64,000 nucleotides of DNA from Sabethes cyaneus (lineage: Eukaryota; Arthropoda; Insecta; Diptera; Culicidae). Under the pieces are notes generated by a model that had not been told where the DNA came from, did not search any database, and saw only the letters and a program-made list of their open reading frames with translations. The stretch lies in contig NC_071354.1 of the NCBI RefSeq assembly GCF_943734655.1, positions 44,493,744 through 44,557,743 of the forward strand, given 5' to 3'. Positions 1 through 11,838 of this stretch are shown piece by piece. Position 1 is the stretch's first letter. Every line of letters starts with the position of its first letter. The position numbers and the translations under genes were made by a program.

Positions 1-53
1 AATTAGATTTGGAGATGACGATAGGCATGACATTTTAATTGAAATAAATAAGG

Positions 54-600
54 ATGGACATATTTCGTTTTACTCTCTTTTATGTTCCTTTTCTAGTCCC
101 GTTTTCTACGTTTTGTTCTATTTTTTCTTCTTTTCTGAACCGTTTTCTTGGTTTTGCTTTTATTACTTTCTCGTTCCTTCCGTTTTTCCTCTTTTTCTCT
201 CGTTTTTCTTTTTTTCTGTCCCGTGTTTTCTGTTTCATTGTTCCGTTTTTCTTCGTTACCTGTCGATTTTTTTAGTTATTATCACTGCTGTTTCCCACAC
301 ATTTTTTGTAATTTACTTTCCCATTTTCGCTCTCTTCTCTTGTTTTTTCCGTTTACAGATTTCGTCTTTTTATACTTTCCTCTTTTATACTCGTTTCTTG
401 TCTTCATCCGTTCCATTTCTCTTCCTTTTTGATTCTTTTTCGTCTTTTTTCCGGTTTTTGATTACCTTATTCATTGTGCTCTCCGGTTTTCTTTTTTTGA
501 TTAAATCCCGTTTCGTCTTTTCTTTTCTTTTTCTCTTTTTTCTGTTTTCTCTTTCTCTATTCTTCTAGTTTTCTATTTTTCTAGTTTTGTGTTCGGGAAA
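54..600 (+). repeat. Pyrimidine-rich dispersed repeat block 1 (first part)
   Basis: The plus strand is almost entirely C and T, built from recurring words such as CCGTTTTTC, TCTGTCCCG and GTTTTCTGTTTC. It is not plain low complexity. Stretches align with the block at 22741-23420: both carry TTTTGTTCTATTTT, then a CTGTTTTCTTGG or CCGTTTTCTTGG word, then CCTTCCGTTTTTCCTC, in the same order. The long Phe/Ser/Leu-rich open frames here come from base composition and are not genes. The block continues at 866-1203 and 1852-2135 after two insertions. Confidence 0.7.
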
Positions 601-676
601 CTTTTTCATTTTATCCACTTTTTCTATTAATGTTATTGAGATCGACTGAAGTATATTGTATTGTCGATATTCGGCT

Positions 677-856
677 TTACAGTCAGTTTTATATCGAAAA
701 CGGCTTTTTTATACCGCTTGACGTTTCGGCCTTCGGTTTCTGCTTTTTTCAAAGGTAATTTGTGTTTATTTTAACAACAGAAAAGGCCTTGAAAAAGACC
801 AAAACCGAGAACCGAAACGTTAGGCAGTATAAAAAAGCTGTTTTGACTGACTGTAA
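677..856. mobile_element. Foldback (inverted-repeat) element
   Basis: Two arms of about 70-75 bp, starting at 677 (TTACAGTCAGT) and ending at 856 (ACTGACTGTAA), are imperfect reverse complements around a ~30-bp A/T-rich loop (AATTTGTGTTTATTTTAACA). Both arms hold a TTTTTTATAC word and an ACGTTTCGG word in matching order. It interrupts the pyrimidine block, so it is probably a small hairpin MITE. I could not define a target duplication. Confidence 0.6.
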
Positions 857-865
857 AATCCACAA

Positions 866-1203
866 TTTTCTATCAATTTTTTTCCATTTTTGTCCCGTCT
901 TCCCTTTATTTTTTTTTATTTTTTTTATTTAGAGTGGTTTAACCCAAAGGGTCATTCACCACTTTTCCCTTTATTTGTTTTGTTTTCCCTCCTTTTCTCT
1001 TTCATTTTTTCTTTTTCTTCCTCTTTTCTGCTCCGTTTTTGATCTATTTTCAGACCCGTATTTTTCGTTTCCAGTTTCGCTTTTTGCTTTCTGATCCGCT
1101 AACTCCTTTTCTATTATTTTGTTTTCGTTCGTTCCGTTCTTCTTCTTGTTATGTTTTGCATTTCTTTCCTTTCCGTCACGTTCTGTTCTTTATTCTATCC
1201 TAT
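866..1203 (+). repeat. Pyrimidine-rich block 1 (second part)
   Basis: Continuation of the pyrimidine-rich repeat between the foldback element and the element at 1204. It includes a T-rich run near 905-930 and the non-pyrimidine word AGAGTGGTTTAACCC near 930. No coding signal. Confidence 0.5.
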
Positions 1204-1851
1204 ACTAGCTGAGAGCCCGATCTTACTCGGGGCGCCTTTGTCTGACAGCCAGTTGTACATCAGTTATTGTAATCGAAATGCTTATAATGCAAAAATATTA
1301 AAATGTTGTTCCTCTTTTGGAAGTTCCTCCTCATTTGTCAGTTTCCCCTGTTTTATCTACCCGGCAACTTGCACATCTTTTTTTTTACGGAAATCAAGGA
1401 ACATGTATGCCAAGTTTGACAAAGAACGGTCAAGGCGTTTCGGAGTTATGGCTTCCCCCTATTAGGGACCCTCCCCCTTCCTATTAGGGAATCTCCTCCC
1501 TCCTTTTTGTTAACTCCCCAGTGCTTCTCTTTTGTCAAGAAACATGTGTGCCAAGTTTGATGAAAAACCGTCCAGGCATTTCGGTGTTATGGCCTCCCTC
1601 CTGTTATGTATCCCCCCTCTTCTTGTCAACCTATCAGTGCTGATTCTCTTATGTCAAGGAACATGTATGCCAAGTTTGGTGAAGAACCGTCCAGGCATTT
1701 AGGAGTTATGGCCTCGCCCTCTTATCAACCCCCCAGTGCTGATTACCGTATATCAAGGAATATGTGTGCCAAGTTTGGTGGCGATCGGTCAAGACGTTCT
1801 GGAGTTTTGGTGGAACTAACATATTCACGCTCACTTTTATATATATATAGA
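1204..1851 (+). mobile_element. Insertion containing four ~100-140 bp tandem units
   Basis: The sequence starts at ACTAGCTGAGAGCCCGATC and ends in a TATATATATAGAT tail. Inside are four diverged tandem copies beginning at about 1397, 1539, 1657 and 1756, each with AAGRAAYATGTRTGCCAAG followed by a GTYAAGRCGTTYNGGAGTT-like word. Pyrimidine block sequence lies on both sides, so this is an insertion. The AT-rich tail suggests a retroposon, but I see no ORF and cannot name the family. Confidence 0.5.
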
Positions 1852-2135
1852 TGTCTTCTGTTTCCAGTTTATCTGTCCTTTTTGTTCTGTTCTCGTTTAC
1901 CTGTTCCCGTATTTATTCCTTTTCTTTTCCTGGTTTTCTGTTCCGTTGGCTAGTTTTCCTTTTTTCTCTCCCGTTTTCTTCTTTCCACTTTTTGTCCTTT
2001 TTTATGCCCCGTTTACCCTTCCATTATGTCACTTTTTTTTCTACATTTTATTCCATTTTTTCTTATTTTCTCTTCCGTGTTTCCTTTTTTTTCTCCCGTT
2101 TGTCCAGTTTTTGTCACGTTTTCTACCGTGTCAGG
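1852..2135 (+). repeat. Pyrimidine-rich block 1 (third part)
   Basis: C/T-rich sequence resumes directly after the TATATAGAT tail of the preceding insertion with the same words (TTCTTTCCACTTTTTGTCC, CTCCCGTTT). This supports one original block of over 1 kb split twice. Confidence 0.55.
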
Positions 2136-2190
2136 AAGGAAGTTATTATTAATTTGATGTTTCATATCAGAATGCAACTAGAATGATCCA

Positions 2191-2248
2191 ACTAATCCAA
2201 TATTTTGTTTAAACAACAGAAACTAATCCAATATTTTGTTTAAACAAC
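2191..2248. repeat. Direct duplication of 27 bp
   Basis: A 27-bp sequence beginning ACTAATCCAATATTTTG occurs at 2191-2217 and again at 2222-2248 with no mismatch, separated by 4 bp. It is a recent local duplication or an excision/insertion scar. Confidence 0.85.
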
Positions 2249-2619
2249 TAAAATTTTCAAAATTTACGAAATTTCCATGGTGCGTTAATTTTGGCCGCTT
2301 CTTATTCTAACATACACGATAAAATTTAATGCGCATATGCGCATAATGAGCTTATGGCCGGTATCTTCAAGAATTTATATAAACTTTGGTTTTTGGTCGG
2401 AAGGTAGTTTTATAGCGGCCATCAGAAGGTTCTAGTGGAGCTCATAGTTTTATTAGCGGTTTTATGAAATTGGTCATGAAAACCACTGGAGGAACGTAAT
2501 CAAACTTAAACTGCATATATTGAATCCTGTCTTCGGTGGTGTCGGAGGCCACCAAAGAAAGAGGCAACAGCTTGTAAGTTGGTTTTGAATTTTCATTCGT
2601 TTAAAAGTCGTGGTAATCA

Positions 2620-3345
2620 TGGACGCAAATAAGGAACTTGACATGAGTGCAATATTCTAAAGAAGCTGAAGCCGCACGGAATAAACGAAAGATTAATCTT
2701 TCAAACCATCAAGCTATGCAAGCAAAGCTGTTCTTGGAAAATACACCTTAAACTCGATCGTAAAAGCACTATAAGGGCAGCAAAAGCCATCAATCGTGTG
2801 AGAGAGCGAATTCGACGGAAACCAGATCAATTTGGACGTAAGATGGTCAAGGAAGTGAGAATTTCGCAGTCAACCATGAAGAATATTTTGAAAGATGACC
2901 TTCGTTGATTTCATACAAAAAACAACGGGTGCATGGTTTGACTGAAAAGCAAAAGTTTGTCGATAGCTTCTTAAACAAAGCGGTGGTTGTGAAATTCTGT
3001 TATTGGACGAAAAAATGTTCCTGCTACAGAATCACCACAAACAACAAAATGATTGGATTTATGCAGCACATCTTTTTGATATACCTCGGCACAAACTGGC
3101 TGTTCAAAGGTTCCAGAATGTTTCAAGCAGTATGGTATGGGTATCTTTCCCCAAAAATTTGAAGGTTCCATTGCTGTTCATTGAACCTGGCATTAAAATC
3201 AGCAACAATCAACAAGATTCTGCATCGCCTCACCAGGTGAAAGCTACACAGGTTTTGTGTGAGGACAATTTTCCACATTTTATTTCTTCGACTGATTTTA
3301 ATCCTCTCGACTTCTATGCATGTGGTTTTATGCTAAGCATGCTAT
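2620..3345 (+). pseudogene. Degenerate Tc1/mariner-superfamily transposase
   Basis: Transposase remnant spread over more than one frame. Near 2775-2905 a helix-turn-helix-like stretch reads AINRVRERIRRKPDQFGRK and then ISQSTMKNILKDDL. Near 2925-2960 comes RVHGLTEKQK. From about 3003 one frame gives DEKMFLL (first catalytic Asp region), QNDWIYAA and SSSMVWVSF. Near 3215 comes QQDSASPHQVKATQ (second Asp), then FISSTDFNPLDFYA. This order matches Tc1/mariner (IS630-like DDE/D) transposases. Frame changes and stops make it non-functional. No terminal inverted repeats were recognised. The DD37E/D-type assignment is inference. Confidence 0.75.
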
Positions 3346-4737
3346 ACAAAATTATGTGTTTCTTTTTAGTAAGCATTTTGTAGTAACATATCAAAACGAA
3401 AACCACAGGCAAAAGTCGTTTTGTTATGCAACTGAAATCTTTGAACCGATAATATGCGGACAAAGCATTTGGTTGTCTTCTGGGTTGATAACTTGATAAC
3501 CTCACCGTTTTCGGTTCAGTTCGGCGGATCCATTTGGACGGCGATAAAGCTTTATTTGCGCTGGCTGGCATTTGCCGGTTCAACGCTTAGCGGGGTTTCT
3601 GATTTTTTTTCCTACAATAATTAAAAACCGCGCAAAGCGTGTGATTTACCGTGTTGACCTTTCGCCACTTAGTGCCCCGCTCTGTGAGGAGGCTTGCAGT
3701 GAAGCTACCTCTCTGTCTCTCTCTATCGTACAACTGATGGCTACGCTGAAAGAAAATCACTCTCCCCTGAAGGTCTGGATATTTACAGTCCCGCTACGTG
3801 CGTTACATCAAACTAGGTCTATTCACTTCTGCTGAAAAGTGACGATGACACGGCGATGGCTGATGCTGACGATGGTCACGATGGATGTCGCTAGGCGGCG
3901 TGTCACTGATCATAATGACTGAAAGGCGGCTTTATTTTCCCACACGTCTCGTACACACTCATTACCGTCTGCGGAACGCTAAGCTAGGATGATGGTAGGA
4001 AAATCAATCATATCGTGACAAGAGATCATCTGTGGCAAAATATGCATAATGATATTTTTGCCCACCACAACGAATCTATTCATCTGGCCCGGCTCGTTGG
4101 AGATTGAAGAGCCTGAGTGGTATCTTATAACAACATCTTCAAAGTTACAAGCAAGGTAGACTCGTTGAAGAACTAGGTAAAAGCGTACCGATCGCCACGT
4201 ACCTGTACCTTCATTCAATGGAGAAGGTTGCCGGTCGATGATGCGGTGCAGTGAAAATAGCCACTAAACACTCCCGGGAGCTGCGCTTGAGATGGGTGCT
4301 ATTGATAAAAGTAATCGCATTCATAACCATTTCTAAGGATCGATTCAGCAACTTTGTTGGAATTTTCTACACCTTTTCGGTTGGTGGATGCTGCAGAACG
4401 ACCTACAGCGCAGCGTGCAGGCTCATTGAAAACTGTGGCAAGCAGTAACGTTGGCGGATCAGTTTCCGCCTCTCACTGCTTCTTTTCTTCTTTTCTCTGA
4501 AGATTGATGGGGCAGTTTTGCGGTTATTGCCGATTGAATATAGCTCACCAGGTCACGGATTATGCAATTCCAAGCTGGAGAGTATACGAATCTGCTTGCT
4601 TGGTGAGAAGCGTGATTGTTCGGAGGCTTCACTGGATCAGGTTGTTGAGTGGCCATTGAAAGTAGCCTTCGAACAGGCTTTGTTCGAGATGGGATAAGAT
4701 TTGCACTTAGGATGATTTTTTAGACAACCTAAAATCG
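3346..4737. other. No gene recognised
   Basis: About 1.4 kb of mixed-composition DNA. Short open frames on both strands show no family motif, and there is no tandem array or terminal repeat. It could be unique host DNA or eroded repeat. Confidence 0.5.
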
Positions 4738-4944
4738 GTAATATTTTACAATACACTGCTTTTATTTACTTTAATAATGTGTGCAATATAGTCGAAGAGG
4801 GTAAAGTAAATAAATAAAAGTGAGTAAAATTTTTGTAATGTAATAATGTAATATTTTACAATACACTGCTTTTATTTACTTTAATAATCCGTGCAATATA
4901 GTCGAAGAGGGTAAAGTAAATAAATAAAAGTGAGTAAATTTTTT
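4738..4944. repeat. Tandem duplication, 110-bp period
   Basis: Sequence starting GTAATATTTTACAATACAC at 4738 repeats at 4848 with almost no differences (GTGTGC versus CCGTGC is the clearest). Each unit also carries internal inverted words, CTTTTATTTACTTT and AAAGTAAATAAATAAAAG, so each unit can fold. Confidence 0.85.
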
Positions 4945-4959
4945 TTATATCTGTGGGTT

Positions 4960-5155
4960 TAATAGCTTGGAAAATATTAACGTATATGAAAAGCAAGAAT
5001 AGATTCGGTTTTCATGATTAAACTTTAAGTAAAAATTCATAAAAATCTTAATTTTTTTTGCGTAATTAAAAAAATATCATTGTTTTTTCTGCCCTTCTCC
5101 CCTTCAGTTGTTCAACATCGGAAGGACAAAAACTTCAAAATTATTTGTAATGACC
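4960..5155 (-). mobile_element. PIF/Harbinger-type MITE, truncated copy
   Basis: Read on the minus strand from 5155 it starts GGTCATTACAAATAATTTT, then AAGTTTTTGTCCTTCCG and CCGAATCTATTCTTGCTTTTC. This matches the first ~190 bp of the complete copy at 40788-41257. The rest is missing at about 4960, so only one terminus is kept. Confidence 0.65.
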
Positions 5156-5185
5156 TTGTTACATTTCTAAGCATATGAGTATATA

Positions 5186-5220
5186 CAATCACAATTTTAA
5201 AAATTTTAAAATTGTGATTG
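5186..5220. repeat. Perfect 35-bp palindrome
   Basis: CAATCACAATTTTAAA (5186-5201), a 3-nt loop and the exact reverse complement (5205-5220). It lies between the truncated MITE and the SINE. Confidence 0.9.
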
Positions 5221-5223
5221 CAT

Positions 5224-5445
5224 GTAATTCTTATGTGTTGTATGGGAAAATATTCTAGTCCTTTCTCGGGTGCAAAAAGGGGTGTCGTTGTGACTTCTAT
5301 CTTTTGTCCAATGCTGGAAGGTGCATGGGTCGAACCAAGTTATAATCTGAGAATATAACCGGATTCGAACCCACACCACCCGCCAGGGCATGTGGCTCGC
5401 TGGTACTAATGCACCTTTGAACCATAGAGGCGCTGGACAAAAGGT
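5224..5445 (-). mobile_element. tRNA-derived SINE
   Basis: On the minus strand there is an RNA polymerase III A box TGGTTCAAAGG (5424-5414), fitting TRGYNNARNNG, and a B box GGTTCGAATCC (5371-5361), about 43 bp apart as in tRNA genes. The body continues with a tRNA-unrelated part containing TCCAGCATTGGACAAAAG, of which a fragment recurs at about 26070-26092. It has no intact cloverleaf, so it is a SINE, not a tRNA gene. Ends are approximate. Confidence 0.65.
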
Positions 5446-5465
5446 GCGACATATCTTCAAACTCC

Positions 5466-6537
<1,072 letters not shown>

Positions 6538-6571
6538 TTTTCTTTACGATTTAATTGCTGTAACTTCTGTA

Positions 6572-6771
6572 GGGTAGACGCACCAATAGTGGTGGAAACT
6601 TGAATTATTCTATTATTTTTGCAGATTTTGGTACAAGTTTGTTAAGTATCGAACTACCAGTAACAGTATTATTTGATAAGTATCAAACTTGTACCAAAAT
6701 CTGCAAAAATAATGGAATAACACGAGTTTCCCCCGCTACTGGAACTACCATCACTAATGGTGCATCTACCC
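6572..6771. mobile_element. Foldback MITE with TA target duplication
   Basis: A 200-bp element. The left end GGGTAGACGCACC and right end GGTGCATCTACCC are inverted, and a TA lies just outside each (6570-6571 and 6772-6773). Within it, 36-bp arms (about 6603-6638 and 6684-6719, with TTTTTGCAGATTTTGG) pair with a single mismatch, so the element can form a long hairpin. TA duplication and GGGT ends suggest mobilisation by a Tc1/mariner-superfamily transposase (inference). Confidence 0.75.
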
Positions 6772-6789
6772 TAATTCTTCATAATGCCT

Positions 6790-7090
6790 GTAACTCAGAA
6801 ATTCACAAAAGGAATAAAACGGTGAAGAAAAACAGGACATAATAAGTGGAAAAACGGAACAGACGAGAACGAAAAATGCGAAAGCAAAAGAAAGACGAAA
6901 ACCGGGATAAAATTTTCACATTTTCGCATTTAAATCCAATTATACAAAAAAATATTCCTGCTTTAAGCTTAATTCCAAGCGTAATTTCATGTCCATTTCC
7001 AAGCCTAAGTTCAAATTTGATTCAAGTATAATTTCAAGTCCGATTTCAAATCTAATTTGAAACCTAGTTTCAAATCCGACTTAAAAACAA
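6790..7090 (-). repeat. Purine block plus AATTGGACTTGA-type array (inverted)
   Basis: 6790-6930 is A/G-rich on the plus strand (words such as GGAAAAACGGAACAGACGAG). It is followed at 6955-7090 by repeated TTTCAAATCCGA / AATTTCAAGTCCGA words. On the minus strand the order is array then pyrimidine block, the same as at 22560-23425. The word ACATAATAAGTGGAAAAACG at 6835-6854 is the empty-site counterpart of the MITE insertion at 8766. Confidence 0.6.
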
Positions 7091-7369
7091 TTTATTTTCA
7101 TTTTTTTAAAGTAAAACTTTAAGCTAAGTGATGGTGGAAAATTCCAAAGTAAAAACGGAAAACTTTGTTCTGTCACACGACACTTTTTAGAAATATTTTG
7201 TTCCTTTTTGCCATTTGCTAATCTTTAATGATGAAATTTTCATGATAACATTTCTTGCTGTTCCTGAGTTATGGCTGAGCTCTTCCAAATTTCTGAGATT
7301 TTTCTAAACATTTGTCTAATTTAAAGTTTCTTGTCTCATGAACCTAGCAACGTGAAGCAAACAGTTTCT
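7091..7369. other. No gene recognised
   Basis: Short A/T-rich interval with nothing identifiable. Confidence 0.4.
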
Positions 7370-7650
7370 TTTTAAAAAAAAAATAGCAAAAAAGGAGTCC
7401 AAACGGAAAAGAGTGTATAGAAAACGTGACAAAAACTGGACAAGCGGAATAGTAAAGGAGGAAAAATACGAGAAAAACGAAAGAAAAAACGTGACAAAAT
7501 AGGACAGAAAACGGAACAGAGACAACAAAGTGAAAAAGAAGAACTCAGAAGAGAAAAACAAGAAAACGCTGTAAAAACGAGAAGACTTAACAAAAAAAGA
7601 CGAAAAACAGAAGACAAAACAAGAAAAATGAGGGTTGAGAAGAAAAACTC
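7370..7650 (-). repeat. Purine/pyrimidine repeat block
   Basis: A/G-rich on the plus strand, with words AAAACGTGACAAAA, GGACAGAAAACGGAACAG and GAGGAAAAAT, like the other blocks. Open frames on the minus strand are compositional. Confidence 0.6.
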
Positions 7651-8569
7651 CAAGGGATACAGCCCTAAGGGTTGTACGAAAGGGTGACCTATAAACAGAT
7701 TATAAGATCAAAGACTAATGCAAACTGCGTTTCTGGCGTATGTATGTTTATAAGAATCTGTGACTGCCATTGTTTAAGTGAATGTTTAAAAGAGAAGAGC
7801 GAAATATCCCGATTCAATTCTTCTTTGAATGCGATGGTGGCTTTGAAAATACGTGGACGGGATTCATAAGTAAAGTACAACACCTGCAACCATTGAGACA
7901 TAGAGATTTTTATTTAAAAATCACTTGTGTGTACCATAAATTTTGAAATAGTTATGAATGACCAGCCCACAGATTATTGTATTAAATATGATTATGCGTA
8001 GCTTGATATGTTTAGATAATCTTACTTTAACTCGCTTGTGGCCTTTAAAAGGGCCATTGGTTACAAATAACATTAACGCCAAAGCACGTTCATCGCAAAT
8101 ATGACATGCCATTCGAATGTTCTTCTCTATTCACATGAATGGCAACAGGCACGTAAGTTAGCGGTGTCGATTAACTATCTCTTGCTCCGAGAAGGCTTTA
8201 CTAGTTTACTTTCACAGCTTACCGCTTGTTACATAGCGGAAAATATGGCACATACGCAAAAAAAATCCTTTTTATTTGTATGAGAGTCCTTATTCTCCTA
8301 CCACATGGGTCTCAAACCATCATGAAATGAATTCATGCCTCTAAAAACGTTTCATTTGTATAGGAGCCCCCCCTCTTACGCCCTCCTTAAAATTGCTCTC
8401 TTACCACCTCCATAAAATTGCTGGTCATTTTATCTATCCAACGACATATAAACTGTTCAGTTTCGTTCAGTAGTTTAGTAGTTATTACCATTTGGAATCT
8501 TTCATTCAAACGTTACACTTCTATTTTCGTTTTCACAAAGTGCTACCCAGTCCCAATATAATAAACAAC
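7651..8569. other. No gene recognised
   Basis: Around 0.9 kb with short ORFs lacking any motif. The stretch 8290-8460 contains repeated C-rich and AAATTGCT words typical of old repeat debris, but I cannot assign it. Confidence 0.4.
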
Positions 8570-9150
8570 GACGTAGTCCTACGTCAAAAACCATGAAAAA
8601 AATGAGGATAAACTGTACAGAAAAGGAGAAAAATCAAGATAGAGAAGGTGAAAAGGTAAAGCAGAGAATACGGCAACTGAAAAATAGAAAAATTAGGAAA
8701 CAAAAGGGGAAAAAAACAGAACAGAAAGAAAAAATGGAGCAAGGAGGATAAGTAGAACATAATAAGGCTATTACAAATATTTTATAAAGTTTTTGTCCTT
8801 CCGGTGTTGGGCCACTGAAGGGGGGGAGGGGGCGAAAAAAACAAAGAGAATTTTTTAATCGAGCAAAAAATATGAATTTTAAGCATTTTTACTAAAGTTT
8901 AAACGTAAAAACCAAATCTATTCTTGCTGTTAATATATATTTTATTATTTTCCATGCAAAAATCTACGAAAAAAGACAAAAACGAAAGAAAAATTTTTCG
9001 GACATTCCATTGTTCGAATTTCCATTTCTATTTCGTGCTAGAAACGTTAACTCAACTCGTACACGCATTTTTCAAGTTGTTCAGGCAAAGCCTAAGTGGA
9101 AAAACGAAAACGCGAAAGTAAAAGAAACACGAAAACCAGGATAAAAGTAC
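8570..9150 (-). repeat. Purine/pyrimidine repeat block with conserved boundary
   Basis: Begins with the interrupted palindrome GACGTAGTCCTACGTC (8570-8585), then A/G-rich sequence to 8765. A MITE (8766-9092) interrupts it, and it resumes at 9096 with GTGGAAAAACGAAAACGCG. The same boundary palindrome borders the blocks at 9565 and 23421. Confidence 0.65.
8766..9092 (+). mobile_element. PIF/Harbinger-type MITE, internally deleted copy
   Basis: Starts GGCTATTACAAATATTTTA, runs through TTTTTGTCCTTCCGG and CTATTTCGTGCTAGAAACG, and ends AAAGCC. The 3-bp TAA occurs on both sides (8763-8765 and 9093-9095). Compared with the copy at 40788-41257 it lacks about the last 150 bp, including most of the right TIR. 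The uninterrupted relative at 6835-6854 confirms the insertion point. Confidence 0.75.
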
Positions 9151-9564
9151 AAGGGCCCATGCCTAGTGGTAAGAGCGCAGGTTTAACGTAGGACTACGAA
9201 TGTAAAGTAATTCGTCTCCCAATGCTAAAGCCGGTGATTTTTGTACGAATTTCATATAGGTATAGATGCCCAAGTTGCGCATTAAAGTATTGTGTTCTTA
9301 CTTGTGAGAAATTCATAATTTCAACTCTTCAGCTAATTTAAATGGTTGACCTGAAAAGGTCCGTTTAAACGTCTGTTAGGAAAACATGTAATCTACTGTG
9401 TTGTAATGAATTTTTTGAAAAATTTCCAATCGATTGATACCAGTATATCTAGAATCTATTGCCGGATGACTGAGTTATAAGCGTGTAAACTATAACCACT
9501 TTTCGTTACATGTTCCCTTTTCGTTTTTCGAGTGCTCCCCCATATAGATAGAATAGAAATCAAA
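9151..9564. other. No gene; short tRNA-like word
   Basis: 9160-9190 reads CCTAGTGGTAAGAGCGCAGG, resembling a tRNA A-box region, but I see no B box downstream and call no tRNA. The rest is A/T-rich with no recognised feature. Confidence 0.4.
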
Positions 9565-10290
9565 GACGTAGTCCTACGTCAAAAAAAGAAAAAAGACGAA
9601 GCGGGACAGAAATGCCAAAAAACACCTGACCTGAAAACGATAGAAAAAGACAAAAAAATGCAACAAAGGAAAATATTTACTCAAGAACATAAGGAAAAGA
9701 AAGAAAATGAACAAATAATGAGTAAATAGCGAAAGAGAAAAAAGAAAACCTATAGAGGAAACAGGTAAAACGACAAATAGTGGTCAAACGGGATATAAGA
9801 GGAGACTGGAAAATGGGACAGAAAAAGAAGAAAAGAACGGACTTAATAAAAGGTAAAATTGGAGATAAAATAGGAAAGCCGGAAAACAAAGGGAAAAAGG
9901 GAGCCAAAAACAGAATAAACGTGATAAAACAGACGGAAAAACGGGGAATCAAAAAGAGGAAAAACGGTGCAGGCAAAGATAAAAAAGAATTCGAAAAAGA
10001 CGAAACCTGGAACCAAACAAAAATAAGAAAAAAGAAGAGAAAAGACGGAAAACGGGAAGAAAATAACAAAAAACGAGTGAAAAAAAAGGTTGAAAATAAG
10101 TAAAAATGGGACAGATATTGAAGAAAAACCGAAGAATGAAACAGAAAACACGGAACAGAGTAGAAAGGAATATGAGAGAATACGAAGAGGAAAAATGGAA
10201 GGAAAGTAAGAGCAAAAACCGAGAAAAGAGACAAAACCAGGACAAAAAAGAAGTGTGTGAGAATGAGATGAAAAATACGAATTCCAACTT
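9565..10290 (-). repeat. Purine/pyrimidine repeat block
   Basis: Bordered on the left by GACGTAGTCCTACGTC (9565-9580) and A/G-rich to 10290. Its minus strand carries CCGTGTTTTCTGTTTCATT and CGGTTTTTCTTC in the same order as block 1 at 222-260, so these are copies of one sequence. Words at the right end (CCAACTTCAAGTAAAT) resemble the neighbouring satellite, as at 6955-7090. Confidence 0.7.
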
Positions 10291-11748
10291 CAAGTAAATA
10301 TTTGTGACTTCAGGGTGTCGATTATCTAGCAAAAATAAAATTCACTGACTTTTCCAGGTTTTTTTCAGGAATATTTCGAAAAAATCCAGAAGCAAAACAT
10401 CTCGTTAATTTCTATTTTCAAAGTGTTTATTTATCTAAATTGGTTGTGTACTCTTCAATTTTGATTTCTTGATGAATACATTTCTCGTTTTTAGTTCAAA
10501 TTTATCTTTTGATGCGAAATTGCATCATATGCACATAGAATGCAAAGTGAAAATTAAGCAAAGCTGCTTCGTTCTACTTTTGAAAACCTGACGTTCTGCT
10601 TTTATTCGACCCACTTGCTACCTACTTCGGGTTTCTATCACCGACTCGAGTCGAGTTTCAAACGAATGACGGTCTGATCTTGATTCAGTTTGATTCGTCT
10701 TCGTTCCGGTTACAATCCGATTTCGGTCTGGAAGTCTGGAATTATCTGAATGCAAAATTGGCCAGTTTTAAGTAATGGTCTTCTAAATGAAACACCGGAA
10801 AAAAGGAAACCAGGGAAAAAAGGAAAAGAAGACAACATTTTATTTTTTCAGCCATTTTTTCTTCTTCTTTTTCGTTTTTCTCAGGCTGTGTTTCGTTTGC
10901 AACCCTCAAAAGTTATAAAAGTCTTTGCCAAGCTCCTACCAACAAAACAAAAAGAAGTTTGTTTCAATACGTTGTGTAGTTTCTGAGAAAAAGGTACATA
11001 AAGTTTGAAAATCATGGTTTTCCAGGAGCGGCGTTTTATTCCGCCGAAGTTGTTCCACGCCGCACTGGAATGCTTAAGTGTATGATCGTTTTTCGGCCAC
11101 TTCATGTGGTCGGATCATTACAAATTTAGTATCAAAATAAGCGGAAAAGACTACAGAATCAAAATCTGTAATTAAAAAATAATGATTTTTTCAAAATTTT
11201 TAGCCGTTCATGTCCCCTTAAAGGCAGCAAAATTAGTTGTTTGCTCATTGAAATTGATTTCTCTACGGTTATTTTAATTTACTTTGGTTGAGTACACGCA
11301 TTTATTATTGCAAAAGGAAGACGGTTTTTGTAGAAAATTGCATTGAATATTCGTATGTGTGACTTAGGGCCAGTTAGTAACGCAAAATTGGGTATCATTA
11401 ATCGGTGTCGCACAATATTAATATTATACGATTAATCAGACAGTTAAACTTGGATCGTAAAATACGATAACTTTGCGTTACGTGCCAGCCGCACTTCGAC
11501 GGTAAGCTAATTACATATTTAACAATTAGCAATAAGTAGAGAAAAACTTACTGGAACACCTCAATGTAGCCTCAAATTACTTATAGCAAGCTAACCTCTT
11601 TAAAAAAATGAAACAATCCGTGTCCAGCTCAAATTCACGAACATTGTAAGCATTAGTCCCGATTTCAAGTCAAATTTCTAGTCAACATTTTAAATCCAAT
11701 TGCAATCGAAAATCCGGAGTTTTTTTTACCTATTTGTATTTTTGTTAA
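10291..11748. other. No gene recognised
   Basis: 1.4 kb upstream of the LINE ORF. No ORF1-like coding sequence (no gag-type zinc knuckles) is visible, so the LINE is probably 5'-truncated or has lost its first ORF. A short stretch at 11640-11710 contains ATTTCAAGTC-type satellite words. Confidence 0.45.
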
Positions 11749-11838
11749 TTAGTAATAATAGATTCGCCATCATATGATTACTCCGATTTTTCAGGCCAAA
11801 ACATTCTTCTGAAAGATCAAGTGCCCCACCCTGTGTTT

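Noticed and set aside
113..568. 151-aa Phe/Ser-rich ORF and similar ORFs at 9677-10234, 22775-23513, 33144-33987
   Set aside because: Open only because pyrimidine runs lack stop codons; overlapping frames are all open, amino acids follow base composition, and the DNA is a dispersed repeat.
2329..2344. Palindrome ATGCGCATATGCGCAT as a regulatory site
   Set aside because: Perfect but short, single, and without context.
9160..9190. tRNA gene
   Set aside because: A-box-like word only; no B box or cloverleaf.
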